Of a stretch of DNA of 64,000 bases, positions 31,493 through 39,946 are shown one piece after another (positions within the stretch are counted from its first letter, which is position 1; each line of letters begins with the position of its first letter). This DNA is from Vicinamibacterales bacterium (GTDB lineage: Bacteria > Acidobacteriota > Vicinamibacteria > Vicinamibacterales > 2-12-FULL-66-21), in the NCBI GenBank assembly GCA_036496585.1, contig DASXLB010000050.1, positions 1 through 64,000 on the forward strand, in the 5' to 3' direction. The translations under genes and the position numbers were made by a program. Below the pieces are notes generated by a model, which was not told the origin of the DNA, searched no databases, and worked only from the letters and a program-made list of their open reading frames with translations.

Positions 31493-32421
31493 ACGAACTG
31501 AGGGTAGCGGTGGTCGGCGTGGGCCATCTGGGCAGACATCACGCCCGGCTCGTCCCGGAAATCGAGGGGGCGCAGCTCGTCGCGGCGGTCGACACGGTCG
31601 GCGAGCGGGCCGCCGCCGCGGCAGCCGCGACGGGTGCGCTGGCCTTGAGCGACTACCGCGAGCTGTACGATCGGGTGGACGCGGTGACCATCGCGGCGCC
31701 GACCGAAGCCCACCATGCGATCGCCCTTGATTTCCTGCAGCGCGGGATCTCCGTGCTGGTCGAGAAGCCGATGACCCGCACGCTCGGCGAAGCGGACGCG
31801 CTGATCGCGGCGGCCGCGGCGTCGGGCGCGACGCTCGCCGTCGGACATACCGAGCGCTACAACCCGGCGGTCGCGGCGGTCATGCCGTTCGTGACGACCC
31901 CCCGGTTCATCGAAGTGCACCGGCTCGGCGCATTTCCCGATCGCAGCCTCGACATCGACGTCGTGTTCGATCTGATGATCCACGACCTGGACATCATCCT
32001 GGCGCTGGTCAAGGCCGCGCCCGTCTCGATCGAGGCCGTGGGCGTGCCGGTCCTGACCGACAAGTACGACATCGCGAATGCCCGCCTGCGCTTCGCGACG
32101 GGCTGTATCGCCAACGTCACCGCGAGCCGTATCAGCAAGGAGCGCGTGCGCAAGATCCGGTTCTTCCAGCCCGACGCCTACGTGTCGATCGACTATGCCG
32201 AGCAGGAAGTGGAAGGCTATCGGCTGCTGCGACGGCCGGGCGAGCGCCCCGAAATCCAGGGCGGCAAGCTGCCGGTGGTTCGCGAGGAGCCGCTGAAGCG
32301 CGAACTGGCGGATTTCGTCGGCGCGGTGCGCGGCCGGCGCCGCCCGCTCGTCAGTGGCGAGGACGGCTTGCGCGCGCTCACGCTGGCGCAGGCGATTGCT
32401 GACAAGATGGAGACGGTGTGA
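31489..32421 (+). CDS. Gfo/Idh/MocA oxidoreductase, possibly UDP-GlcNAc 3-dehydrogenase-like
   Basis: 310 residues. Rossmann fold [17 protein letters not shown] near the N-terminus, EKPMT with the conserved Lys, and HTERYNPAV and [10 protein letters not shown] with the His/Asp of this superfamily. It overlaps lpxI by 4 bases (ATGA). In other bacteria Gfo/Idh/MocA members next to lpx genes include GnnA, which oxidises UDP-GlcNAc at C3 on the way to 2,3-diamino lipid A. The matching aminotransferase gnnB is not in this window, so that assignment is a hypothesis from context. Confidence 0.8.
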   Translation: MNELRVAVVGVGHLGRHHARLVPEIEGAQLVAAVDTVGERAAAAAAATGALALSDYRELYDRVDAVTIAAPTEAHHAIALDFLQRGISVLVEKPMTRTLGEADALIAAAAASGATLAVGHTERYNPAVAAVMPFVTTPRFIEVHRLGAFPDRSLDIDVVFDLMIHDLDIILALVKAAPVSIEAVGVPVLTDKYDIANARLRFATGCIANVTASRISKERVRKIRFFQPDAYVSIDYAEQEVEGYRLLRRPGERPEIQGGKLPVVREEPLKRELADFVGAVRGRRRPLVSGEDGLRALTLAQAIADKMETV

Positions 32422-32422
32422 A

Positions 32423-32485
32423 GCAGCCCTGAAGGGCTGCCCTACGGGGGCCGATGTGGATGTAGGCCGGGTCTTCAGCCCCGGC
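32423..32485. repeat. Two REP-like hairpins upstream of the UbiD gene
   Basis: GCAGCCC-TGAA-GGGCTGC (32423-32440, followed by CCTAC) and GCCGGG...CCCGGC (32466-32485, preceded by GTAG). The second belongs to the GTAGGCCGGGTCT family also present at 49390-49409 and 49683-49757. The UbiD ATG starts 8 bases after the second hairpin. Confidence 0.75.
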
Positions 32486-32492
32486 TTTGCTT

Positions 32493-33947
32493 ATGTTCAA
32501 AGACCTCAACACTTTCATCGACGCGCTCGACAAGCGGCGCGAGCTTGCGCGCGTCAGCGAGCCGGTGAGTCCGGATCTCGAGATCGCGGCGGTCACCGAT
32601 CGCGTGTCGAAGTCGCCTGGCGGCGGCCCGGCGCTGCTGTTCGAGCAGCCTACCGGCTTCGACATGCCTGTCGCCATCAATCTCTTCGGATCGATGGCGC
32701 GCATGTGCATGGCGCTCGGCGTGGCGTCACTCGACGATCTCGCGAAAGAGATCGAGGATCTGACCAATCCGAAGCTGCCCACCGGCATGCTCGACAAGCT
32801 CAAGATGCTGCCGATGCTGGGGCGGCTGACCGACCTGCTGCCCAAGACGGTCAGCAGCGGGCCGTGCCAGGAGGTCGTCAAGCAGAAGGGCACGCTCGAA
32901 GGCATCCCGATCCTCAAGACCTGGCCGGAAGACGGCGGTCCCTACATCACGCTGCCGATGGTGTTCACGCGCGATCCGGAGAGCGGGATGCGCAACGTCG
33001 GCACCTATCGCATGCAGGTCTACGACGAGCGAACGACCGGCATGCACTGGCAGCGGCACAAGGGCGGCGCTCAGCATTATCGCGTCGCCGAGCGCCTGGG
33101 CCAGCGCCTGCCCGTCTCGGTCGCGCTCGGGGCCGATCCCGCGCTGCCGTTCGCCGCGACCGCGCCGATGCCGGAAGGTCTCGACGAACTGCTGCTCGCC
33201 GGGTTCCTGCGCCGCGAGCGGGTCGAGCTGGTGAAGTGCGTCACCAACGATCTCGAGGTCCCCGCGAGCGCGCAGATCGTGCTGGAAGGCTACGTCGAGC
33301 CAGGCGAGCGCCGGCGCGAGGGGCCATTCGGCGACCACACCGGCTTCTATTCGCATCCCGATGACTATCCGGTCTTCCACATCACCTGTGTCACGCACCG
33401 CAAGAACCCGATCTACCTGACGACGGTTGTCGGCATTCCGCCGATGGAGGACTTCTATCTCGGCAAGGCGAGCGAGCGGATTTTCCTGCCGCTCATCAGA
33501 AAGACGGTCCCCGAGATCGTCGACATGACGTTCCCCGCCGAGGGCATCTTCCACAACTGCGTCATCATCTCGATCGACAAGCGCTACCCTGGGCACGCGC
33601 GCAAGATCATGAACGCCGTCTGGGGGCTCGGGCAGCTCATGTTCTCGAAGATCGTGATCGTCGTCGACAGGGACGTCGACGTGCAGAATCTCTCGGAAGT
33701 GGCGTGGATCGTCGGCACCCACATCGACCCGGAGCGCGACGTCCAGTTCATGCGCGGGCCGGTGGATGATCTCGAAGACGCCAGCGACCTGCCCGCGTAC
33801 GGCAGCAAGATGGGCATCGACGCGACGCGGAAGTGGGCGTCGGAGGGGTTCACGCGGCCGTGGCCGAAGCGGATCCGCACGACCGACGCGGCCGCGGCGC
33901 GCGCCGATCAGATCTGGGAGAGAATTCGCCAGGGATGGAAAGCGTGA
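32493..33947 (+). CDS. UbiD-family prenylated-FMN decarboxylase (menaquinone-type)
   Basis: 484 residues from the ATG (an in-frame TTG lies 6 bases upstream). UbiD fold: NLFGSMARMCMALG, GTYRMQVYDERTTGMHWQRHKGG (shown in parts: GTYRMQVYDE and GMHWQRHKGG), EGPFGDHTGFYS with the ERR-type Glu/Arg environment, and IDKRYPGHARKIMNAVWG. It needs the prenylated FMN made by UbiX (38930). Position with mqnA, mqnC, ubiA and ubiX indicates it decarboxylates the prenylated naphthoate of the futalosine route. Confidence 0.92.
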   Translation: MFKDLNTFIDALDKRRELARVSEPVSPDLEIAAVTDRVSKSPGGGPALLFEQPTGFDMPVAINLFGSMARMCMALGVASLDDLAKEIEDLTNPKLPTGMLDKLKMLPMLGRLTDLLPKTVSSGPCQEVVKQKGTLEGIPILKTWPEDGGPYITLPMVFTRDPESGMRNVGTYRMQVYDERTTGMHWQRHKGGAQHYRVAERLGQRLPVSVALGADPALPFAATAPMPEGLDELLLAGFLRRERVELVKCVTNDLEVPASAQIVLEGYVEPGERRREGPFGDHTGFYSHPDDYPVFHITCVTHRKNPIYLTTVVGIPPMEDFYLGKASERIFLPLIRKTVPEIVDMTFPAEGIFHNCVIISIDKRYPGHARKIMNAVWGLGQLMFSKIVIVVDRDVDVQNLSEVAWIVGTHIDPERDVQFMRGPVDDLEDASDLPAYGSKMGIDATRKWASEGFTRPWPKRIRTTDAAAARADQIWERIRQGWKA

Positions 33948-34774
33948 GTGTTGTGGCCCAGGAGCCGAATCTGATCGCGTTTGCGGCGCAGGGCGACGAG
34001 GAGCGCCGCCGGCGTCACGGGCTCAAGACGACGTTCGTGCGTGTGTTCGAGGCGCACGTGGACGCGATGCCGGCGGCGATGGCGGCCGGTGTGACGGCCG
34101 GCGAGTTTCGCGTGATCGGGAAGCCGGCCTCCCCAGACGAAGCGGTCGCGGTGGTCAACGCCGCTCGTGCGGCGGCCGGGTCTGTCCCGATCACCGCGTT
34201 TTCGCTCGTCGATCTGTTCGAGCTCGGCAATCACACCGTAGTCGGCCTGGGCGAGCTCTCGAAACGCCTCGTCGACGCGGGCCTGCAGGCGCTGGCCGAG
34301 CTGACCATCGATGTCCTCCCGGAAGGGGTGACGTTGCCGGCCGCAGAGGTCGTCGTGAAGACCGGATTGCGCATGCCGCGCCTGACGGTTCGCGAGTCCG
34401 GCGCCGCCGCACGCGACCGCCTGATCGCGCTCGCGGTCGAGATTCAGCGGGCGACCGGCGGCGTGCGTGCCTTCGCGCCCCTGCCGCGCGTCAGTTCGAT
34501 TGCGCAGCCGTCGACCGGCTACGACGACGTCAGGACAGTGGCCTCGGCACGCCTGCAGGCGCACAACATCGACTCGATCCAGGTCGACTGGCAGCGCTAC
34601 GGCCCGAAGCTCGCGCAGGTCGCCCTGACGATGGGCGCCGACGACGTGGATGGGGTGTCGCCGCTCGAGGGCGAGCTGGGGCGCCGCCGCAGCCCTCTCG
34701 AGGAAATTCGCGGCAACATCACAGCGGCCGGATTCGAGCCGATCGAAAGAAACGGACTGTGGGAATCCGCCTAG
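33935..34774 (+). CDS. MqnE-like protein lacking the radical SAM iron-sulfur motif
   Basis: 279 residues with no cysteine at all. The C-terminal two thirds align by eye with aminofutalosine synthase MqnE/MqnC: PITAFSLVDLFELG, LVDAGLQALAELTID, IQRATGGVRAFAPLPRV, STGYDDVRTVASARLQAHNI and ALTMGADDVDGVSP...AGFEPIERNGLW. The N-terminal region where CxxxCxxC and the cluster should be is replaced by EERRRRHGLKTTFVRVFEAH. It therefore cannot bind the 4Fe-4S cluster in the usual way. It overlaps the UbiD gene and mqnA. A degenerate MqnE, a pseudoenzyme subunit, or a new activity are all possible. Confidence 0.8.
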   Translation: MESVSVVAQEPNLIAFAAQGDEERRRRHGLKTTFVRVFEAHVDAMPAAMAAGVTAGEFRVIGKPASPDEAVAVVNAARAAAGSVPITAFSLVDLFELGNHTVVGLGELSKRLVDAGLQALAELTIDVLPEGVTLPAAEVVVKTGLRMPRLTVRESGAAARDRLIALAVEIQRATGGVRAFAPLPRVSSIAQPSTGYDDVRTVASARLQAHNIDSIQVDWQRYGPKLAQVALTMGADDVDGVSPLEGELGRRRSPLEEIRGNITAAGFEPIERNGLWESA

Positions 34775-35571
34775 GGGCCGTCACGTATCTGAACGCGCGG
34801 CCGCTGGTCTACGGTCTGGAGCACAGCGGGCGTTTTGCGATTCGTTACGACATTCCGTCCGAGTGCGCGCGGCTGCTGCATGCGCACGAGACCGACCTCG
34901 GGCTGATTCCGTCGATCGAATACCTCCGCGGGCCGGTCCCGTACGCGCTCGTGCCAGGGCCGGCGGTGACCTCGCGTGGCCCGGTCGCCTCGGTGGCGAT
35001 CTATACGCGGCGCGAACCGCGCGACCTTCGCACGATCGCGATGGACACCAGCTCGCGGACGTCGGTCGCCCTCGCCACGGTGCTGCTGAAGCGGCGTTTC
35101 GGCGTCGCCCCCGAGCCGGCGCCGATGGCGCCCGACCTCGACGCGATGCTGGCGGCTGCCGATGGCGCCCTCATCATCGGCGACACATCGCTGCTGCTCG
35201 ACCACGAGGCCGCCGGCGTCAGCAAGATCGACTTGGGCGAGGCATGGACGGCGGAGACGGGATTGCCGTTCGTCTATGCCTGCTGGACGGGTTGGCCCGG
35301 CGCCCTCGAGCGCGACGACGTCGCGGCGCTGCGGCGCGCCCGCGACGCGGGCGTCGCGCAGTCCGATGCCGTCGCCGCCGCCTACTATCCCGATGACACC
35401 GCGCGCCAGGCGGTCGCCAGGCGCTATCTGCGCGATAATATTCGCTACGTCCTCGGAGACGACGAGCTGGACGGGCTGCGGACCTTCTTTCACTACGCCG
35501 CCGAGCTCGGGCTCGTCTCGTTCGACGGAACGCTGCGCTTCTACGATGCCGACGATCAAGGCACTCGCTGA
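34759..35571 (+). CDS. mqnA: Chorismate dehydratase MqnA
   Basis: First step of the futalosine menaquinone pathway, chorismate to 3-enolpyruvylbenzoate. 270 residues, periplasmic-binding-protein fold: IRLGAVTYLNARPLVYGLE, the DLGLIPSIEYLRGP strand, MDTSSRTSVALATVLLKR, and FVYACWTGW. GTG start at 34759, 16 bases inside the preceding gene. The stop lies 26 bases inside mqnC, so the cluster is tightly coupled. Confidence 0.93.
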   Translation: MGIRLGAVTYLNARPLVYGLEHSGRFAIRYDIPSECARLLHAHETDLGLIPSIEYLRGPVPYALVPGPAVTSRGPVASVAIYTRREPRDLRTIAMDTSSRTSVALATVLLKRRFGVAPEPAPMAPDLDAMLAAADGALIIGDTSLLLDHEAAGVSKIDLGEAWTAETGLPFVYACWTGWPGALERDDVAALRRARDAGVAQSDAVAAAYYPDDTARQAVARRYLRDNIRYVLGDDELDGLRTFFHYAAELGLVSFDGTLRFYDADDQGTR

Positions 35572-36769
35572 CACGGTCACTGCCGGAGGACGGCTGAGCG
35601 CCGCCGACGCGCTCGAGCTCTATCATCACGCGCCGCTGCCCCTGCTGGGCGAGCTCGCCGAGACGGTCCGCGCCCGCAAGCATCCCGGGCGCATCGTCAC
35701 CTACATCATCGACCGCAACGTCAACTATACGAACGTCTGCATCGCGCGCTGCAACTTCTGCGCGTTCTACCGGCCAGTGGGCTCGAGCGAGGGATACGTC
35801 CTCGGGTTCGAGGAAGTGTTTCGCAAGATCGACGAGACCATCGCCCTTGGCGGCGTGCAGTTGCTGCTGCAGGGTGGACACAATCCGGACCTGCCGTTCG
35901 AGTGGTACGAGGACCTCTTCCGCGCCGTCAAGCAGCGCTATCCGTCCTTCAAGCTGCACGCGCTGTCGCCGCCCGAAGTGATCCACCTGACGCGGATGAC
36001 GAAGCTGACCGTGCCGGAGGTGCTCGATCGCCTGATCGCCGCCGGCCTCGACAGCGTCCCTGGCGGGGGCGCCGAGATTCTCGTCGACCGCGTGCGCAAG
36101 CTGCTCAACTGCTACGGCAAGGCCACCGCTGATGAATGGCTCAGCGTGATGCGCGAGGCCCACCGGAAAGGTCTGCGTACCACCGCGACGATGATGTATG
36201 GGCACGTCGAGACGGTGGAGGAGCGCATCGAGCACCTGGTGCGGCTGCGCGAGGTCCAGGACGAGACCGGCGGCTTCACCGCGTTCATCGCCTGGAGTTA
36301 TCAGCCCGAGCACACGGAGTTGGGTGGCAAGGAGGCGAGCGGCGTCGAGTATCTGCGCATGCTGGCGCTGGCCCGGCTGGTCCTCGACAACTTCCCGAGC
36401 CTGCAGGCGTCGTGGGTGACACAGGGGGGCAAGGTCGGTCAGCTCAGTCTGGCCTACGGCGCCAACGACATGGGCAGCGTGATGATCGAAGAGAACGTCG
36501 TCCGCGCCGCCGGCGCCGCCTACTGCATGGACGAAGTGGAGATCGTCCGCAACATCGAGAACGCCGGCTTCGCCGCCAGGCGCCGGAACATGCACTACGA
36601 GATCCTCGGCGGCCCGTATTTTCGCGAGCAGTCGGTGCCGCGGCAGCTCGAGCTGGCGACGGCCAGGGCCGACGGGGACACGTCGCGTCCCGACGAGTTG
36701 CGCCAGTATGCGGCGCGCAGCGCCGCCGAGAAGCGCCAGCGCGCTGCGGAGACCGAGAACCGCGGATGA
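35546..36769 (+). CDS. mqnC: Cyclic dehypoxanthinyl futalosine synthase MqnC
   Basis: Radical SAM cyclase of the futalosine pathway. 407 residues with cluster motif CIARCNFC (Cys65, Cys69, Cys72), then FYRPVGSSEGYVLG, GGHNPDLPFEWY, LHALSPPEVIHL, SVPGGGAEIL, TTATMMYGHVET and AWSYQPEHTELGG. The motif order and long C-terminus match MqnC rather than MqnE. It ends in a charged tail (AEKRQRAAETENRG). Confidence 0.93.
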   Translation: MPTIKALADTVTAGGRLSAADALELYHHAPLPLLGELAETVRARKHPGRIVTYIIDRNVNYTNVCIARCNFCAFYRPVGSSEGYVLGFEEVFRKIDETIALGGVQLLLQGGHNPDLPFEWYEDLFRAVKQRYPSFKLHALSPPEVIHLTRMTKLTVPEVLDRLIAAGLDSVPGGGAEILVDRVRKLLNCYGKATADEWLSVMREAHRKGLRTTATMMYGHVETVEERIEHLVRLREVQDETGGFTAFIAWSYQPEHTELGGKEASGVEYLRMLALARLVLDNFPSLQASWVTQGGKVGQLSLAYGANDMGSVMIEENVVRAAGAAYCMDEVEIVRNIENAGFAARRRNMHYEILGGPYFREQSVPRQLELATARADGDTSRPDELRQYAARSAAEKRQRAAETENRG

Positions 36770-36806
36770 CGGCCGTGTTCCGCCGCGGCCGTCCGCCCTC
36801 GACGGA

Positions 36807-37988
36807 ATGACACGGTATCGCGCAGCCTGGATCCTCCCCATCACCGCGGCGCCGATCGCCGGGGGCGTCGTGGCCATTGATCGCGATCTGGTCGTCTCGG
36901 CCGGCGCGTACGACGGCGGCGCCGTCGAAGACCTCGGTCAAGTCGCGATCCTGCCGGGGCTCGTCAACGCCCACACCCATCTCGAGCTGTCGTGGATGCG
37001 CGGGCTGATCCCGCCCAACGCGTCGATGCCGGCGTGGGCGGCCGCGCTGATGGCGCTCCGCCGGACGGTGTCGCACGAACCGGCCGAGCCGATCGTGGAC
37101 GCGATTGCCGAGGCGCGCCGCTCGGGAACCAGCCTGCTCGGCGACGTCACCAATACCTTCGCCACCTACGAGCCGCTGCTCGACAGCGAGCTCTCGGCGG
37201 TGCTCTTCCGCGAGCTGCTCGGATTCAAACCGGTTGATCCCGACGCGATGGTGCGCGGGGTAGAGGATCAGATGGCCGCGCTCACGCCGGTGCAATGGCT
37301 GCGGCCGTCGATCGTGCCGCACGCGCCGTACTCGGTGGCGCCGGCGCTGATGCGCGCGATCGGTCGCGCCAACGGGGAGCGGCCGCTGAGCGTGCACCTC
37401 GGCGAGTCGGCGCAGGAACTCGAGTTCCTGCGCGACGGCAGCGGCGATTGGCGGATGCTGCTCGAAGCGCTCGGCGTATGGGAGCCGGCGTGGGCGCCCC
37501 CCGGCTGCGGGCCGGTGCCGTACCTCGACGATCTCGGGCTGGTCAACGAGCGGCTGCTCGCCGTGCACGGCGTCCACTTCACCGAGGCCGAACTGGCGCG
37601 TTTGGCCTCGGCCGGCGCCACCGTCGTGACCTGCCCGCGCAGCAATCGCTGGACGGGAGCCGGCGTTCCGCCGGTGGCCGGGTTCTATGCATCTGGCGTG
37701 CGAGTCGCCATCGGCACCGACAGCCTTGCCAGCGTGGAGGACCTGAACGTGTTCGGCGAAATGGCCGAAGTCCGCCGTCTGGCTCCCGGCGTTCCCGCCT
37801 CGCGCATTCTCGAGAGCGGGACGCTTGCTGGCGCGCAGGCGCTGGGATTCGCTTCTGAGCTTGGCTCGATCGAGCCCGGCAAACGCGCTCAGCTTCTCGC
37901 CGTTCGACTACCGCCAGACTGCGCGGACGTGGAAGAATACTTGCTCGGCGGCGTCGAGCCGCGCGACGTCCAGTGGCTCGACCGCTGA
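36807..37988 (+). CDS. Amidohydrolase, probable aminofutalosine deaminase
   Basis: 393 residues. TIM-barrel amidohydrolase with metal motif NAHTHLELS (near 49-57), VPHAPYSVAP, HLGESAQELEFL (His/Glu), and GTDSLASVEDLNVFGEM with the catalytic Asp. Some futalosine pathways use a deaminase (MqnX-like) to turn 6-amino-6-deoxyfutalosine into futalosine. Its place between mqnC and ubiA makes that role likely. Guanine deaminase or ATZ/TRZ-type hydrolases share the fold. Start at 36807 chosen as the first ATG before the barrel. Confidence 0.8.
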   Translation: MTRYRAAWILPITAAPIAGGVVAIDRDLVVSAGAYDGGAVEDLGQVAILPGLVNAHTHLELSWMRGLIPPNASMPAWAAALMALRRTVSHEPAEPIVDAIAEARRSGTSLLGDVTNTFATYEPLLDSELSAVLFRELLGFKPVDPDAMVRGVEDQMAALTPVQWLRPSIVPHAPYSVAPALMRAIGRANGERPLSVHLGESAQELEFLRDGSGDWRMLLEALGVWEPAWAPPGCGPVPYLDDLGLVNERLLAVHGVHFTEAELARLASAGATVVTCPRSNRWTGAGVPPVAGFYASGVRVAIGTDSLASVEDLNVFGEMAEVRRLAPGVPASRILESGTLAGAQALGFASELGSIEPGKRAQLLAVRLPPDCADVEEYLLGGVEPRDVQWLDR

Positions 37989-38073
37989 GGCGAGTAGGGT
38001 TGAGTGTCGGAAGTTGGCTGTTTGGGGCTGCCGGACGCTGGAAGCCGGTAGCTGCCAGCCGGAAACTGTACCT

Positions 38074-38940
38074 GTGAGCCGAGTCGCTACCTATCTGTCA
38101 TTCGTCCGCTTCAGCCACAGCGTGTTCGCGCTGCCGTTCGCGTTGACGGGCGCGCTCCTGGCGCTGCACCGCGGGCCGCTGCCGGAGCGCGACGTGCTGT
38201 GGCGCGTCCTGTGGATCGTGGTCGCCATGGTCTCGGCGCGCAGCGCCGCGATGGGGTTCAACCGGCTCGCCGACGCCGACTACGACGCGAAGAACCCGCG
38301 AACCGCGGCCCGCGAGATCCCGCGCGGCGCGATGAGCCGTGCCGAAGCGTCGGTGTTCGTTGGCGTGTCGTCGCTCGCCTTCATCGCGGCCTCGGCGATG
38401 CTTGGCAGGAACTGCCTCGCGCTCTCGCCGGTCGCGCTCGCGATCGTCTTCTGGTATTCGCTGGCCAAGCGCGTCACCAACTACACGCAGTTCTTCCTGG
38501 CGCTCGCGATGGCGGTCGCGCCGGTTGGCGGCTGGCTGGCCGCGGGCGGACGTCTGGCCGCGGCCGAGCCCTGGCTGCTCGGCGCCGCCATCGGTAGTTG
38601 GGTGGGAGGATTCGACATCCTGTATGCGTGTCAGGATCTCGAATTCGATCGCGCGGCCGGTCTGAAATCGATTCCGGTCAGGTTCGGAGTCCCGCGCTCG
38701 CTGCTGCTCTCCCGGCTGATGCACGTCCTGGCCGTCGGCTGCCTCGCGGTGCTCGGCGTGCTCGCCGATCTCGGGCCGTCGTATCAGGTGGGGGTGGCCC
38801 TGGTCGCCGTCCTCCTCGTTTACGAGCAGTCGCTCGTCCGCGCCGACGATTTGTCGCAGGTCAAGCGGGCCTTCGATCTGAACGGCTACGTCGGCATCCT
38901 GTATTTCGTCGCCACGGCCGTGGCCGTCTATGTGCGCTAG
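38074..38940 (+). CDS. UbiA-family polyprenyltransferase (menaquinone)
   Basis: 288 residues, about eight membrane helices. Both Asp-rich motifs are present: NRLADADYDAKNPRTAAREIPRG (quoted in parts NRLADADYD and NPRTAAREIPRG) near 62-84, and YACQDLEFDRAAGLKSIPVRFG near 185-206 (parts YACQDLEFD and GLKSIPVRFG). It attaches the isoprenoid side chain in the cytoplasmic membrane; the cluster implies the MqnP-type substrate. GTG start at 38074. The spacer before it contains degenerate GCTGGAAGCCGG-like repeats. Confidence 0.9.
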   Translation: MSRVATYLSFVRFSHSVFALPFALTGALLALHRGPLPERDVLWRVLWIVVAMVSARSAAMGFNRLADADYDAKNPRTAAREIPRGAMSRAEASVFVGVSSLAFIAASAMLGRNCLALSPVALAIVFWYSLAKRVTNYTQFFLALAMAVAPVGGWLAAGGRLAAAEPWLLGAAIGSWVGGFDILYACQDLEFDRAAGLKSIPVRFGVPRSLLLSRLMHVLAVGCLAVLGVLADLGPSYQVGVALVAVLLVYEQSLVRADDLSQVKRAFDLNGYVGILYFVATAVAVYVR

Positions 38941-39568
38941 CGCGGCGGGGTCCGGCTCCGGCTTTGCCTCCCGCCGGTTTGCCCTCGCGATCACCGGAGC
39001 CAGCGGCGCGTTGTATGCCATGCGCACGATGGCGGCGCTGCTCGAGCGGGAGTGCCACCTGGAAGTGGTCGTCTCCGACTACGGGCGCCGGCTGCTGCTC
39101 GACGAACTGGGCGAACAGGCCTCGGTCAGCCGGCTGCGCGAGTATCTGGTGGGCAAGTACGGCGAGGCGGCGGCGAAGGGGACCTTCGACATCCTCAGCA
39201 ACAAGGACCTGGGCGCCACCATCGCCAGCGGCAGCCACGATTGCGAGGGGATGGCCATCGTACCGTGCTCGATGAAGACGCTTGCCGGCGTGGCGCACGG
39301 TCTGTCGCGCAATCTCATCGAGCGCGCCGCCGACGTGATGTTGAAGGAGAAGCGGCGGCTCGTGGTCGTCCCGCGCGAGACGCCGATGAGCCTGCCGCAG
39401 CTCAAGAACATGGTCCTCTGCGCCGAGGCCGGCGCGATGATCCTGCCGGCGATGCCGGCGTTCTACCAGATGCCGAAGTCCCTCGACGACCTCGCCGATT
39501 TCGTGGCGGGGAAAATCCTGTCGGGGCTCGGCGTCCGGCACGGTTTGTATCCCGAGTGGAACGGCTGA
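38930..39568 (+). CDS. ubiX: Flavin prenyltransferase UbiX
   Basis: Makes prenylated FMN for the UbiD enzyme at 32493. 212 residues, with the FMN-binding ITGASGALYAMRTM near 20-33, the conserved Ser/Lys region SMKTLAGVAHGLSRNLIERAADV (parts CSMKTLAGVAHG and NLIERAADVML) and PRETPMSLPQLKNM. It overlaps the end of the UbiA gene by 11 bases. The next region on the minus strand holds only a metalloprotease remnant. Confidence 0.95.
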   Translation: MCASAAGSGSGFASRRFALAITGASGALYAMRTMAALLERECHLEVVVSDYGRRLLLDELGEQASVSRLREYLVGKYGEAAAKGTFDILSNKDLGATIASGSHDCEGMAIVPCSMKTLAGVAHGLSRNLIERAADVMLKEKRRLVVVPRETPMSLPQLKNMVLCAEAGAMILPAMPAFYQMPKSLDDLADFVAGKILSGLGVRHGLYPEWNG

Positions 39569-39570
39569 CG

Positions 39571-39876
39571 CTACGAGATGCGGATGCGCGTCGCATGCGT
39601 CGACAGCGTGCCGGCGTTGCTCGGATCGCGATCGGGATCGGTGTTGCCGGGCGGACGTGAATACGCGATCTTCGCGTGATAGAGCTCCGTCGCAGAAGGC
39701 GTTCCGACCCGCGGGCAGTTACCCTGCAGTTGCGGATACATCATGCTGCTCTTGTCCGAGACGTGCCAGAACCCGAGCGCGTGTCCGACCTCATGGACGG
39801 TGATGTCTCCGGGTATCTTGTTGCTGCCGCAGCCGCACGCGTCGGTGCCGTTGAATGTCTGCTCCGATGAAACCAC
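39571..39876 (-). pseudogene. Remnant of a matrixin-type zinc metalloprotease
   Basis: The open frame codes for a metzincin active site: HEVGHALGFWH (zinc-binding HExxHxxGxxH) followed by SSMMYPQ, the Met-turn. A TGA stop lies just upstream of the only possible GTG start, with no signal peptide or N-terminal part in this frame. Sequence upstream runs into menG, so the gene has lost its 5' half. Cysteines before the motif (ACGCGS) fit secreted matrixins. Convergent with ubiX. Confidence 0.75.
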
Positions 39877-39946
39877 CTTTCAGGGCACTTGCGCCGTGAC
39901 CTTGATCCTTCCAGAAGACGCTCGGCCCGTGAAGTAAGATCGCGGT

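Noticed and set aside
32354-33364. 336-codon frame over the start of the UbiD gene
   Set aside because: Arg/Ala-rich shadow; the UbiD frame has all family motifs.
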